Assembly: GCA_036560485.1 (NCBI GenBank) | Contig: DATBRC010000016.1 | Span: forward strand, 1 to 42,973 | Length of the DNA: 42,973 nucleotides | Reading direction: 5' to 3' | Origin: DATBRC01 sp036560485 | Lineage (GTDB): Bacteria; Pseudomonadota; Gammaproteobacteria; Burkholderiales; Burkholderiaceae_D | Part shown: one piece after another, positions 24,986-33,641 of the stretch | Layout of the letters: each line of letters begins with the position of its first letter | Position numbering within the stretch: position 1 is the stretch's first letter | The notes under the pieces: model-generated | What the model saw: only the letters and a program-made list of their open reading frames with translations | Told to the model about the DNA's origin: nothing | Databases searched by the model: none | Made by a program: the position numbers and the translations under genes

Positions 24986-26289
24986 CATCACATATCGACG
25001 TGCGCATCCTGCTGGTATCGGCGATCGCATCCGGACAAGGCAAGACGACGGTCACTGCCGCGTTGGCACGCAAGCTGAAAAATCAAGGCAAGCGCGTGAG
25101 GGTTTTTAAAACCGGTCCCGATTTTCTCGATCCGATGATACTGGAACGCGCCAGCGGCGCAGCGGTGCAATCACTGGATTTGTGGATGGTCGGCCTTGAG
25201 CTATGCCGCAGTCAATTGGCGCAAGCAGCAAGCGAAGCTGATGTGATTTTGATTGAAGGTGTGATGGGTTTGTATGACGGCACGCCGTCATCGGCCGATC
25301 TGGCGCGTGCATTCGGCGTGCCGGCCATGGCAGTGATCGACGCGTCGGCAATGGCGCAAACGGCCGGTGCATTGGTACATGGTTTGCGCGATTACGGGCC
25401 TGCCGAATTGGCCGGCGTCATCGCCAATCGTGTCGGCAGTGCAGCGCATGCAAACATGGTGGCAGCATCGCTGCGCGAGATTCCATTGTTTGCGACCTTG
25501 CCGAGCCAAACACAATCACTGCCGGAACGGCATCTTGGTTTGGTGCAGCCGGCCGAAGTAGCAGATATCGAAACACTGCTCGACAAGCTCGCAGATCAAC
25601 TTGTGTTTGACGAAACTGCATGGAATCGATTGCAACCAGTTCGCATTGAATTTCCTGAGCAGGTTGTGCCGGTGACGCCATTATTGGCAGGTAAAACCAT
25701 TGCGATTGCACGCGACGCTGCGTTTGCATTTTTGTATCCGGCCAATCTTGATTGCTTGCGCGAGCTTGGTGCCACACTCAAATTCTTTTCGCCATTGGCT
25801 GATGAACCGGTGCCGCACGATGCCGATGCGGTGTATTTGCCTGGCGGTTATCCAGAGCTGCATGCACCCACGTTGTCGCAGGCAGTGAAATGGCAAAAGT
25901 CGATCCGTCAATTGCATGCGGATGATGTGCCGATCTGGGCTGAATGCGGCGGCATGATGGCGATCGCCGATACGTTGATCGATCAGGAAGGCCAATCGTG
26001 GCCGATGGCAGGTCTGCTGGCGGGACGCGTATTGATGCAGACACGGCTTGCCGGAATCGGCCCGCAAGGCATGCCGCTGCCACAAGGTATTGTGCGCGGC
26101 CATACCTTTCATTATTCCTGCATGGAGACGGGAATTGCGCCGATGGTTTGCACGGCAAAACATCCATCGGGCGACTACGGTGAAGCCGTGTATCGAGTCG
26201 GCTCGTTGACTGCGTCGTATTTCCATGCGTACTTTCCATCTTGTCCAGCTGCTGTCGCGGCGCTGTTTTCAAGGAATGCTTCAACATGA
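24982..26289 (+). CDS. cobB: Cobyrinic acid a,c-diamide synthase (CobB/CbiA)
   Basis: ATP- and glutamine-dependent amidation of the a and c side chains of cobyrinic or hydrogenobyrinic acid. About 435 aa. An N-terminal dethiobiotin-synthetase-like domain has the P-loop SAIASGQGKTT. A C-terminal class I glutaminase domain carries Cys322 in WAECGGMM and His415 in SYFHAYF. The start is a GTG at 24982 overlapping the cobO stop (GTGA); a GTG three bases earlier is equally possible. The early corrin-ring genes that would make its substrate are not in this window. Confidence 0.92.
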   Translation: MTSHIDVRILLVSAIASGQGKTTVTAALARKLKNQGKRVRVFKTGPDFLDPMILERASGAAVQSLDLWMVGLELCRSQLAQAASEADVILIEGVMGLYDGTPSSADLARAFGVPAMAVIDASAMAQTAGALVHGLRDYGPAELAGVIANRVGSAAHANMVAASLREIPLFATLPSQTQSLPERHLGLVQPAEVADIETLLDKLADQLVFDETAWNRLQPVRIEFPEQVVPVTPLLAGKTIAIARDAAFAFLYPANLDCLRELGATLKFFSPLADEPVPHDADAVYLPGGYPELHAPTLSQAVKWQKSIRQLHADDVPIWAECGGMMAIADTLIDQEGQSWPMAGLLAGRVLMQTRLAGIGPQGMPLPQGIVRGHTFHYSCMETGIAPMVCTAKHPSGDYGEAVYRVGSLTASYFHAYFPSCPAAVAALFSRNAST

Positions 26290-26309
26290 AAAAATGGAGC
26301 AAGCAATGA
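26286..26309 (+). other. Seven-codon mini-cistron linking cobB and btuF
   Basis: An ATG at 26286 overlaps the cobB stop (ATGA) and encodes MKKWSKQ. Its TGA (26307-26309) overlaps the preferred btuF start (ATGA). The chance of both junctions is modest, and a peptide product is not implied; a translational coupling role is inference. Confidence 0.35.
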
Positions 26310-27208
26310 GATTGTTTGGAGCGTTAATTTGCATGACTTGTCTGCTGATTGGAAATACGGCAGCGGCCATCAGCGTACGCGACGATGACGGCAATGTGGT
26401 GACGCTGCAAAAACCGGCGCAACGCGTTATCTCGATGGCGCCGCACGTCACTGAAATGTTGTTTGCTGCCGGTGGCGGCGATCATATTGTGGGCACGGTC
26501 ACCTACAGCGATTACCCGGAGGCTGCCAAACACATCACGCAAATTGGCGATAATAGTCAAGTGGATTTGGAACGTGTCATTGCGATGAAACCTGATTTGC
26601 TGGTGATATGGCGGCATGGCAGTTCAGAGCGACAGCTGGAACAGTTAAGCAAGCTGAACATTCCGGTGTTCTATAGCGATCTGCATAAGCTCAATGATAT
26701 TCCAGACAGTCTGCTGCGCCTCGGGCAATTGCTCGGCACGGAAAAAGTCGCGCAGCAGGCAGCGACAGACTTGCGTCAAAAGCTTGCCAATCTGGCGACG
26801 CAATACAGTAATCGCCCAACGGTACGCATGTTTTATCAGGTATGGGACAAGCCGCTGTATACGCTGAATGGCCAGCACATTGTCAGCGATGCGATTCGCT
26901 TATGCGGCGGCGAAAATATCTTCGCCAATTTGAAGGTGACCGCACCAGTGGTGAGTATTGAAGCGGTATTGCAAGCTGACCCCGAAGCAATCTTCAGCAC
27001 GGCGGAACGCCATCCAGTCGGCGGCGGTGTCGATATCTGGAAACCCTACAAGACCATGACAGCAGTACGCAACGGCAACTTGATGACGCTCGATGGCAAT
27101 CTGCTCAATCGCGCCGGTCCACGCATGATTGCAGGCGCTGCATCCTTATGCGAAAAACTCGAACAGGTTCGCAGTCACAGAAACAAATCCCAGAAGGCCC
27201 AACCATGA
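26306..27208 (+). CDS. btuF: Periplasmic cobalamin-binding protein
   Basis: Substrate-binding component delivering cobalamin to BtuCD. The 300-aa protein starts with a signal peptide (MRLFGALICMTCLLIGNTAAA) and has the two-lobed BtuF/FhuD-type fold: RVISMAPHVTEMLFAAG near 45 and the GDNSQVDLERVIAMKPDLLVIW strand-helix. The ATG at 26306 has GGAG six bases before it; an ATG at 26294 would extend the protein by four residues. The stop overlaps the next gene by four bases. It is the secreted one of two BtuF-like proteins in this operon. Confidence 0.9.
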   Translation: MRLFGALICMTCLLIGNTAAAISVRDDDGNVVTLQKPAQRVISMAPHVTEMLFAAGGGDHIVGTVTYSDYPEAAKHITQIGDNSQVDLERVIAMKPDLLVIWRHGSSERQLEQLSKLNIPVFYSDLHKLNDIPDSLLRLGQLLGTEKVAQQAATDLRQKLANLATQYSNRPTVRMFYQVWDKPLYTLNGQHIVSDAIRLCGGENIFANLKVTAPVVSIEAVLQADPEAIFSTAERHPVGGGVDIWKPYKTMTAVRNGNLMTLDGNLLNRAGPRMIAGAASLCEKLEQVRSHRNKSQKAQP

Positions 27209-28008
27209 GCCACTATCAACGTATCGCCTGTCTCTGTACCGAATCGGTGGAAACTTTGTATGCGCTCGGTGCGGAAGATTCCATTGCAGGCATTTCCGGC
27301 TTCTCCGTTCGGCCGCCGCGTGCTCGCAAAGAGAAGCCGAAGATCAGCGGATTCTCATCTTCCAAACTGGAGCGGATTCTTGCAGTCAATCCTGATCTGG
27401 TGATTGGTTTTTGCAATTTGCAAGCCGATATCTGCCGCGACCTTGCGCATGCGGGTGTCGAGGTGCATCTATTCAATCAGCGCAGCGTGGCCGGCATCAT
27501 GCACATGATCGGTGTGCTGGCGGCACTGGTCGAGCGTCAGGAAGCAGGGAAGCAATTGATCGCCGATCTGCAAAAGCAAATCGATGCAGTGCGTGCCAAA
27601 GCGGCACAATGGACACATCGACCGAAAATTTATTTCGAAGAATGGAACGACCCGTTAATGAGTGGTATCGGCTGGGCTTCGGAAGTGATCGGCATCGCAG
27701 GTGGCGACGATGCGTTTCCAGAATTGGCAGTTCACTCCAGCGCTACACAACGCATCATCGCCGATCCGCAAGAAGTCGTGCGTCGCGCGCCGGACATCAT
27801 CATCGGCTCATGGTGCGGCAAAAAATTTCAACCGGATTCGTTACGCACACGTGAAGGGTGGGAGACCATACCCGCTTTGCAAAACAACATGGTGTTCGAA
27901 ATTAAATCTGCCGATATTTTGTCGCCCGGTCCATCGGTCATCACCGAAGGTTTGCAGCAAGTCAGCGACATGATCGAACGTTGGCAGGCAACACAGCAGA
28001 CGACATGA
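27205..28008 (+). CDS. BtuF-like cobalamin-binding-domain protein without signal peptide
   Basis: A 267-aa protein of the BtuF/FhuD periplasmic-binding fold. Features include SVETLYALGAEDSIAGISGF near 10-30, SSKLERILAVNPDLVIGF near 53-70, and the conserved-looking YFEEWNDPLMSGIGWASEVI near 147-166. The N-terminus (MSHYQRIACLCTESVETL) has no hydrophobic signal segment, so the product should stay in the cytoplasm. It overlaps btuF and cobQ by four bases on each side (ATGA). Proteins like this are annotated only as cobalamin-binding; a cytosolic corrinoid-handling role is inference. A lost signal peptide or a start upstream inside btuF is unlikely, as the extension is polar. Confidence 0.82.
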   Translation: MSHYQRIACLCTESVETLYALGAEDSIAGISGFSVRPPRARKEKPKISGFSSSKLERILAVNPDLVIGFCNLQADICRDLAHAGVEVHLFNQRSVAGIMHMIGVLAALVERQEAGKQLIADLQKQIDAVRAKAAQWTHRPKIYFEEWNDPLMSGIGWASEVIGIAGGDDAFPELAVHSSATQRIIADPQEVVRRAPDIIIGSWCGKKFQPDSLRTREGWETIPALQNNMVFEIKSADILSPGPSVITEGLQQVSDMIERWQATQQTT

Positions 28009-29453
28009 AATTTCCTTTTCAAACCTTGATGGTGCAAGGCACGACTTCTGATGCCGGAAAAAGCACGGTCGTCGCAGCACTCTGTCGTCTATTGGCACAA
28101 CAAGGTATGAAAGTCGCGCCATTCAAACCGCAGAACATGGCGTTGAACAGCGCGGTGACGTCTGATGGCGGCGAGATCGGGCGCGCGCAAGCACTGCAGG
28201 CATTGGCCGCCGGGATCGCGCCGCATACCGACATGAACCCGGTGCTGCTTAAACCATCGAGCGACACCGGCGCACAAGTGATCATTCACGGCAAGGTGCA
28301 AGCCGACATGAATGCACGCGACTATCATCAATATAAAACAGTCGCAATGGATGCGGTGCTGGCTTCCTATCGCAGATTAAGCGAGCGCTATGAAACCATT
28401 ATTGTGGAAGGCGCAGGCAGCCCGGCCGAAATCAATTTGCGTGATCGCGATATCGCCAATATGGGTTTTGCCGAAGCGGTCGATTGTCCGGTGATTCTTG
28501 TTGCGGACATCGATCGTGGTGGCGTGTTCGCACATATCGTCGGCACCTTGTCCTGTCTTTCCGAAAGCGAGCGCAAGCGCATCATCGGTTTTGTGATCAA
28601 TCGATTTCGCGGCGATATCAGTTTGCTGGAGCCGGGATTGGAATGGTTGGAGCAACAGACCGGCAAGCCGGTACTCGCCGTGCTGCCATATTTGCACGGC
28701 TTGTTTCTGGATGCGGAAGATGCAATTCAGCCGATGCAAACCACGCGCGGCGCATTCCGCGTAGTGGTGCCTGTGCTGCCGCGCATCAGTAACCATACCG
28801 ACTTCGATGCGCTGCGCGCGCATCCTGATCTTGATCTCCAATTCATCGGACCGGGACAAGCGATTCCGTCCGCTGATTTGATCATTTTGCCGGGCAGTAA
28901 AAATACACGCGCCGATCTCGACTGGCTGGTGAAACAAGGCTGGAAGCAAGCTTTGAGCAAGCATTTGCGCTACGGAGGGAAAGTGATCGGCATTTGCGGC
29001 GGGTTTCAAATGCTGGGCCAGTATGTCGCCGATCCGCATGGTATCGAAGATAAATCCGGCATGACGCTGGCACTCGGACTGCTTGATATCACGACAGAAT
29101 TGACGCAAGAAAAACGCTTGGTGCAAGTCAGCGGCCGTTGCGCATTTGCCGATGCTAAGGTGAGTGGCTATGAGATCCATATGGGAAGGTCGCAAGGCTC
29201 GGCATTGACGCGTCCCGCTTTTTATATCGGCGACCGTCCTGAAGGCGTGCTGTCGGAGGATGGTCAAATCCTCGGCACGTATCTGCATGGACTGTTCGAT
29301 CATGTAGAAGCCGGCGCAGCATTATTGCGCTGGGCAGGATTGAACAGCGACATCGTGGTCGATTCAGTGCAATTGCGCGAGCAAAGCCTGGATCGTCTGG
29401 CTGCTGCATCAAAGCCATTACTTGAAGCGCTGCTATCCAATCATTCTGATTAA
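28005..29453 (+). CDS. cobQ: Cobyric acid synthase (CobQ/CbiP)
   Basis: Glutamine-dependent amidation of side chains b, d, e and g of adenosylcobyrinic acid a,c-diamide, giving cobyric acid. It is 482 aa. The N-terminal ATP-binding loop is QGTTSDAGKS (11-20). The C-terminal glutaminase domain has Cys331 in GICGGFQM and His428 in YLHGLF. The start overlaps the preceding gene (ATGA). It is the last gene of the cobalamin operon. Its substrate needs adenosylation by CobO, also in the operon; cobD/cbiB, cobU, cobS and cobC are not nearby. Confidence 0.94.
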   Translation: MKFPFQTLMVQGTTSDAGKSTVVAALCRLLAQQGMKVAPFKPQNMALNSAVTSDGGEIGRAQALQALAAGIAPHTDMNPVLLKPSSDTGAQVIIHGKVQADMNARDYHQYKTVAMDAVLASYRRLSERYETIIVEGAGSPAEINLRDRDIANMGFAEAVDCPVILVADIDRGGVFAHIVGTLSCLSESERKRIIGFVINRFRGDISLLEPGLEWLEQQTGKPVLAVLPYLHGLFLDAEDAIQPMQTTRGAFRVVVPVLPRISNHTDFDALRAHPDLDLQFIGPGQAIPSADLIILPGSKNTRADLDWLVKQGWKQALSKHLRYGGKVIGICGGFQMLGQYVADPHGIEDKSGMTLALGLLDITTELTQEKRLVQVSGRCAFADAKVSGYEIHMGRSQGSALTRPAFYIGDRPEGVLSEDGQILGTYLHGLFDHVEAGAALLRWAGLNSDIVVDSVQLREQSLDRLAAASKPLLEALLSNHSD

Positions 29454-29583
29454 TATTGTGCGACGCAATAACGTACAACTATAAGCCCTTATCATTTTTC
29501 AAAACATCATGATATTCTTGCAAAGAAAAGCCATTCCAATGGTTTAAGTTGTACTTGGTATTTCAAATAATAAGAGGGTAACC

Positions 29584-30195
29584 ATGCCAGTCTTCGTCAT
29601 CGCCAATCCCAAGGGGGGAGTTGGCAAAAGCACTTTCTCGACCAATCTTGCCGGGTATTTCACTTACCAGGGCTATAACGTGATGCTGGGCGACATCGAT
29701 GTGCAGCAGTCGTCGCGCTCATGGCTGGATATCCGGGCAGATACCTTGCCGCCGATCCGTTCATGGGAAATCGGTACAGGCAACATCGCCAAGCCACCCA
29801 AAGGCACTACGCATATGGTGCTGGATACACCTGCAGGTTTGGATGGCGCACGTCTGGATGAAGTTTTGCGGATTGCCGATAAAGTCATCGTGCCATTGCA
29901 GCCATCAGTGTTCGACATCATGGCCACGCAAGCTTTTCTGCAAAAATTAATCAATCACAAGGGCAAATTCAAAATAGGCATTTTGGGAATGCGCGTGAAT
30001 AGCCGCACACGTGCGGCAGACCAGTTGGCGCATTACGTGAATAGTTTAGGCTTGCCGGTGATGGGTTATATCCGCGATACCCAGAATTATGTGCAGCTGG
30101 CGGCGCAGGGGGCGACGATTTGGGATGCAGCGCCGTCGCGGGTGGAGAAAGATTTGGAGCAGTGGGAAGAAGTGTTGAAGTGGATTGAAGAATGA
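29584..30195 (+). CDS. Orphan ParA/MinD-like ATPase
   Basis: A 203-aa ParA-family ATPase with the deviant Walker A KGGVGKST (10-17), GDIDVQQSS near 36-44, and the VLDTPAG Walker B near 81-87. There is no ParB, centromere-like repeat array or replication gene nearby, and it is shorter than chromosomal Soj (about 250 aa). It may position an unknown cellular structure. AGAGGGTAACC precedes the ATG. A 130-base gap after cobQ suggests its own promoter. The following unknown gene begins 12 bases later. Confidence 0.85.
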   Translation: MPVFVIANPKGGVGKSTFSTNLAGYFTYQGYNVMLGDIDVQQSSRSWLDIRADTLPPIRSWEIGTGNIAKPPKGTTHMVLDTPAGLDGARLDEVLRIADKVIVPLQPSVFDIMATQAFLQKLINHKGKFKIGILGMRVNSRTRAADQLAHYVNSLGLPVMGYIRDTQNYVQLAAQGATIWDAAPSRVEKDLEQWEEVLKWIEE

Positions 30196-30207
30196 TGTGA
30201 CTGAACC

Positions 30208-30783
30208 ATGCAGTATTCTAAACAACCATCTCTTGAACTTGCTAAAGCTCGTGCTGCGGTCGAAGCTATGCGTAACGCCAAAACTCTTGATGAGTTCGAT
30301 GAAAGCTGGAAAGAACTTCTTGGTCGCTTAGAACGAGTATGGACTAAAGGAATTAATCATTTCGGCAAGAGCCCAAAATGGAATGGCTGGAAAGGAAAGT
30401 TTGAGCCGCTGCGAAGATCAGATCCACTCTTGTCATACCTTGTAAACGCACGTGGCGCAGATGAACATACGATCAATGAAATCATTGGAAGGGATCCTGG
30501 TGGCATAGGAATTAATGCGGCAGAAGGAAATAGTTTGTACATCGAACACATGGAAATAAAAAACGGGAAAATCTTTATACAGTCTCCTCAAAAGATAAGA
30601 ATCGACTTTCTTCCAGCAAGGACGACATTACTGCCGATAACGAATCGTGGCCGAACGTATCCAATTCCCACCTCACATCTCGGTAATTTTGTCGATCCAA
30701 TGAATGTTATTGCTGTTGCCGAATTGGGAGTGCAGTTTTACGAGTGCTTCTTGTCTCAGGCAGAGGAGTTTTTCGTTAAATAA
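30208..30783 (+). CDS. Uncharacterised protein with an R-x4-H motif
   Basis: A 191-aa soluble protein I do not recognise. The N-terminal half is helical and includes RSDPLLSYLVNARGADEH, where Arg82-x4-His87 resembles the R-x4-6-H signature of HEPN RNase domains; the rest of that fold is not provable by reading. The C-terminal half is predicted beta-rich. No shine-dalgarno is visible, and the gene starts 12 bases after the ParA stop. The DNA is richer in A/T than the neighbouring genes, which suggests a more recently acquired gene. Function unknown. Confidence 0.6.
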   Translation: MQYSKQPSLELAKARAAVEAMRNAKTLDEFDESWKELLGRLERVWTKGINHFGKSPKWNGWKGKFEPLRRSDPLLSYLVNARGADEHTINEIIGRDPGGIGINAAEGNSLYIEHMEIKNGKIFIQSPQKIRIDFLPARTTLLPITNRGRTYPIPTSHLGNFVDPMNVIAVAELGVQFYECFLSQAEEFFVK

Positions 30784-30808
30784 TTGGTCTGTGAAACAAG
30801 TGCAGTAA

Positions 30809-31573
30809 TTAGCTGGTTTTAAAATCCAAAAACACCGCATTCAATTCCTTGATCTTTGGATCTTCCATCGAATCCCACGGCACCATCAAAATCAGATTCT
30901 CATTGCGAATCATATTGATGATGCTGCGGTCCTTGATATTTTCGATATAACTGGCGCAGGCTGACGACGATACGCATAACAACACCGAAATCCGTGGTTG
31001 CGACATCGAGAACGGTAAAAAATAATATGATGTGACTTCTGCGATTTGTTCTGTCGATGCCAATTTAATCGCTGTTCCTGATTTGCTGTGATCGAATTCT
31101 CCTTTGATGCCGCTGTGCTCCAAATGTGCGGTCAAGCGGCTGAAAATTTGTTTATCGATTCCTTGAGCAAGCGCTTCTTTTTTGCTGCGTTCAACACAGG
31201 TTTTCAGGTCAGGGTCGTAGGCCGCGTCATTTTGCTCGCGACACCAACGCTCCATGTCGGAGCTCACGCGCTTCTTCTCCGCTTTTTTTACTTTTTGAGC
31301 ATATTGTGTGCCGCCAATCACTCTTTGCATCCAATCGTCCGGCAACTGGAGACGGACCACTAACGTCAGGAGGAAAAGTGCAAGATTGGCGTAAGCAGCA
31401 GTGCGGATTTTGGCTTCAGGATCGTCCCATAGTTTGTATGACCAATATAAGCCTGGGAAAAACAGGAAGAAACTGAATCCTGCGCCGGCTGGGCTGACTT
31501 TCCAGATGCGTACACATAACCAGAACCACAGCGGCAATGAGAGAAGCAGCAGCAAAAAATAAAGTGCGATCAT
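30809..31573 (-). CDS. Uncharacterised inner-membrane protein
   Basis: A 254-aa protein with about three N-terminal hydrophobic segments (MIALYFLLLLLSLPLWFWL, SFFLFFPGLYW, LALFLLTLVV). A charged, cytoplasmic or periplasmic tail of some 160 residues holds five cysteines. No family is recognised. It is convergent with the R-x4-H gene and has its own good promoter upstream, so it is probably a single-gene unit. Function unknown. Confidence 0.6.
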   Translation of the reverse strand: MIALYFLLLLLSLPLWFWLCVRIWKVSPAGAGFSFFLFFPGLYWSYKLWDDPEAKIRTAAYANLALFLLTLVVRLQLPDDWMQRVIGGTQYAQKVKKAEKKRVSSDMERWCREQNDAAYDPDLKTCVERSKKEALAQGIDKQIFSRLTAHLEHSGIKGEFDHSKSGTAIKLASTEQIAEVTSYYFLPFSMSQPRISVLLCVSSSACASYIENIKDRSIINMIRNENLILMVPWDSMEDPKIKELNAVFLDFKTS

Positions 31574-31663
31574 GGTTTATCTACTCCTGAGAGAAGGTGT
31601 CGCAGGCGGACAAGATCAAGCTGTTTGCAGAAGTTGTATGCGCCATCCAGTCAACGTTGACCG

Positions 31664-31692
31664 AGAATAGAGTACTACGGTGCAGCGGTCAA
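31664..31692 (-). promoter_or_regulatory. Strong promoter candidate for the membrane-protein gene
   Basis: On the minus strand TTGACC (31687-31692) and TATTCT (31664-31669) are exactly 17 bases apart, about 90 bases before the start codon of the uncharacterised membrane protein. GTTGACC and GGTCAAC also form an inverted repeat (31656-31662, 31687-31693) around it. Confidence 0.5.
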
Positions 31693-31714
31693 CTTGAATG
31701 GCATTGCCGGACAA

Positions 31715-32554
31715 TCAGATTTCCAGATTGTCGATCAAACGCGTCACACCGAGTTTGGCAGCAGCCAGTACGACCAGCAATTCGCCTTTGGCCAAATCGC
31801 CTGCGGAAGGCGGTTGCAGATCGGCGCGTTTGCGAATCGAGATGTAATCGGGCTTCCAGCCGCGTTTCGCGAGTTTTGCCATTGCCTGTCTTTCCAGGTC
31901 AAAGATATCGAGGTGGCCGGAACGCACTTCTTGTGCGACCTCATTCAATGTCCGGTACAGGGCAGGTGCTTCGGCGCGTTCCTGTTCCGACAGGTAACCG
32001 TTGCGCGATGAGAGCGCGAGACCGTCATCGGCGCGATAGGTTTCTGCTGCAATGATTTCTGTCGGTAGTGCAAATTGCCGCGCCATGTTCCGCACGATCA
32101 TCAGTTGCTGATAATCTTTTTTCCCGAACACCGCAACGCGCGGCTGCACACACGAAAATAATTTCAGCACAACGGTCGTGACGCCGGTAAAAAATCCGGG
32201 ACGGAATTCGCCTTCCAGCGTATTGCCCAAATCATCCGGCGGTTTTACGCGGAACTCTTGCGGTTCCGGGTACAAATCTTTTTCTGTTGGTGCAAACAGC
32301 ACATACACGCCTTCCTTTTCCAGCTTCTCTACATCTGCCTGAAAAGTACGTGGGTATTTGTCGAAATCTTCATTCGGGCCGAATTGCAGGCGATTGACGA
32401 AAATCGATGCAACGATTGGATCACCATGTTTGCGCGCCAATCGCATCAACGACAAATGGCCTTCATGCAGGTTACCCATGGTCGGCACAAAGGCTGTGCG
32501 CAACTGGCCGCGCAACTGATCGCGCAATTCATCGATGGAGGAAATGATCTTCAT
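31715..32554 (-). CDS. panC: Pantothenate synthetase
   Basis: Joins pantoate and beta-alanine with ATP to make pantothenate (coenzyme A pathway). It is 279 aa, the usual length. The ATP-binding motif PTMGNLHEGHLSL (24-36) contains His30 and His33. IFVNRLQFGPNEDFDKYPRT and FGKKDYQQL follow; Arg in place of the usual Pro in the first of these may be normal for this group. It lies downstream of scpA, separated by a repeat pair, and is probably read from the DUF3460-scpA unit or its own promoter. panB and panD are not in the window. Confidence 0.95.
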   Translation of the reverse strand: MKIISSIDELRDQLRGQLRTAFVPTMGNLHEGHLSLMRLARKHGDPIVASIFVNRLQFGPNEDFDKYPRTFQADVEKLEKEGVYVLFAPTEKDLYPEPQEFRVKPPDDLGNTLEGEFRPGFFTGVTTVVLKLFSCVQPRVAVFGKKDYQQLMIVRNMARQFALPTEIIAAETYRADDGLALSSRNGYLSEQERAEAPALYRTLNEVAQEVRSGHLDIFDLERQAMAKLAKRGWKPDYISIRKRADLQPPSAGDLAKGELLVVLAAAKLGVTRLIDNLEI

Positions 32555-32635
32555 GAGGCTGTATCGGGTTTAACCTGGAAAAGGTGGTTTGGATTTTAAT
32601 GATCGATAGGTTGTCGTCAGGGTTTTCGAAGTTAC

Positions 32636-32758
32636 TCCCTCTCCCACATCAGTGGGAGAGGGTTGGGGTGAGGGTGCAGTGGTCGCATTTGAACAAGTGT
32701 TTGGATCAACTACTGTTTGCCCTCACCCTAGCCCTCTCCCACTGATGTGGGAGAGGGG
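32636..32758. repeat. Large inverted pair of dispersed palindromes between scpA and panC
   Basis: The arm at 32636-32677 (CCCTCTCCCACATCAGTGGGAGAGGG then GGGGTGAGGG) returns as an almost exact reverse complement at 32719-32758. The arms are about 40 bases and 41 bases apart. Each arm is also a hairpin. This repeat family is the same kind that is embedded in metG. Confidence 0.9.
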
Positions 32759-32768
32759 ACCAAAACAA

Positions 32769-33638
32769 TCAACTCGGCGAATAGGACAGCCGCACGTAAA
32801 TCGGCGCAAACGCTTCTGCCTGTGTGATTTCGATCAGAGTTTCTTTTGCCAGTTCCAGCAGCGCGATGAAATTGACGACCAGCACAGGCACACCGCGCGA
32901 TGGATCGAACAAGTCGGCAAATTCGACAAACTTGGCCGATTGCAAGCGGCGCAAAATACCGGACATATGCTCGCGTACGGATAATTCTTCACGGCTGATT
33001 TTGTGATGCTCGGTCAACTTGGCGCGCTTCAATACATCGGCCCATGCAGCTTGCAGATCGAGCACATTCACATCCGGAAAGCGCGTGACGACGCTTTGGT
33101 CGATGTAAATTTGTGTGCGCACATAATCGCGGCCAAGTTGTGGCAGCGCATCGATTTGATGTGCTGCCAGTTTCATTTGTTCATATTCCAGCAGGCGACG
33201 TACCAGTTCGGCGCGCGGATCATTTACTTCTTCGCCGGTATCGGATTTTTTGACCGGCAGCAGCATGCGTGATTTGATTTCAATCAGCATCGCAGCCATC
33301 AACAGATATTCGGCTGCCAGTTCCAGATTGTGGGTACGGATTTGCTCGACGTAATCCAGATACTGCTTGGTAACAGCCGCCATCGGGATGTCGAGAATGT
33401 TGAAATTCTGTTTGCGGATCAGGTACAGCAACAAGTCGAGCGGGCCTTCAAACGCTTCCAGAAAAACTTCCAGCGCGTCCGGCGGAATATACAAGTCATT
33501 CGGCAAGCGGAACAGCGGTTCGCCATACAATTTGGCGAACGCAACACCATCGATCACATTCGGTGTCGAATCGGGATTGCCGGTCAGGGAAACATCAAGC
33601 GCGTCGGCAGTCGACGTCGCGGTTTGCGTCGTGCTCAC
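32769..33638 (-). CDS. scpA: Segregation and condensation protein A
   Basis: Kleisin subunit of the SMC-ScpAB condensin that organises and separates chromosomes. The 289-aa protein has an N-terminal low-complexity stretch (about 1-45). Then comes the kleisin core: FEGPLDLLLYLIRKQNFNILDIPMA near 68-92 and AAEYLLMAAMLIEIKSRMLLP near 108-128; a C-terminal winged helix follows from about 215. The start is a GTG at 33638, three bases after the DUF3460 stop. scpB and smc are not nearby. Confidence 0.92.
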   Translation of the reverse strand: MSTTQTATSTADALDVSLTGNPDSTPNVIDGVAFAKLYGEPLFRLPNDLYIPPDALEVFLEAFEGPLDLLLYLIRKQNFNILDIPMAAVTKQYLDYVEQIRTHNLELAAEYLLMAAMLIEIKSRMLLPVKKSDTGEEVNDPRAELVRRLLEYEQMKLAAHQIDALPQLGRDYVRTQIYIDQSVVTRFPDVNVLDLQAAWADVLKRAKLTEHHKISREELSVREHMSGILRRLQSAKFVEFADLFDPSRGVPVLVVNFIALLELAKETLIEITQAEAFAPIYVRLSYSPS

Positions 33639-33641
33639 AGC

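Noticed and set aside
28377..29303. A 308-codon minus-strand ORF antisense to cobQ
   Set aside because: Shadow of cobQ; no recognisable motif and no independent start signal.
29531..29542. The palindrome CCATT-CC-AATGG upstream of the ParA gene
   Set aside because: Too short to support an operator without comparison to relatives.
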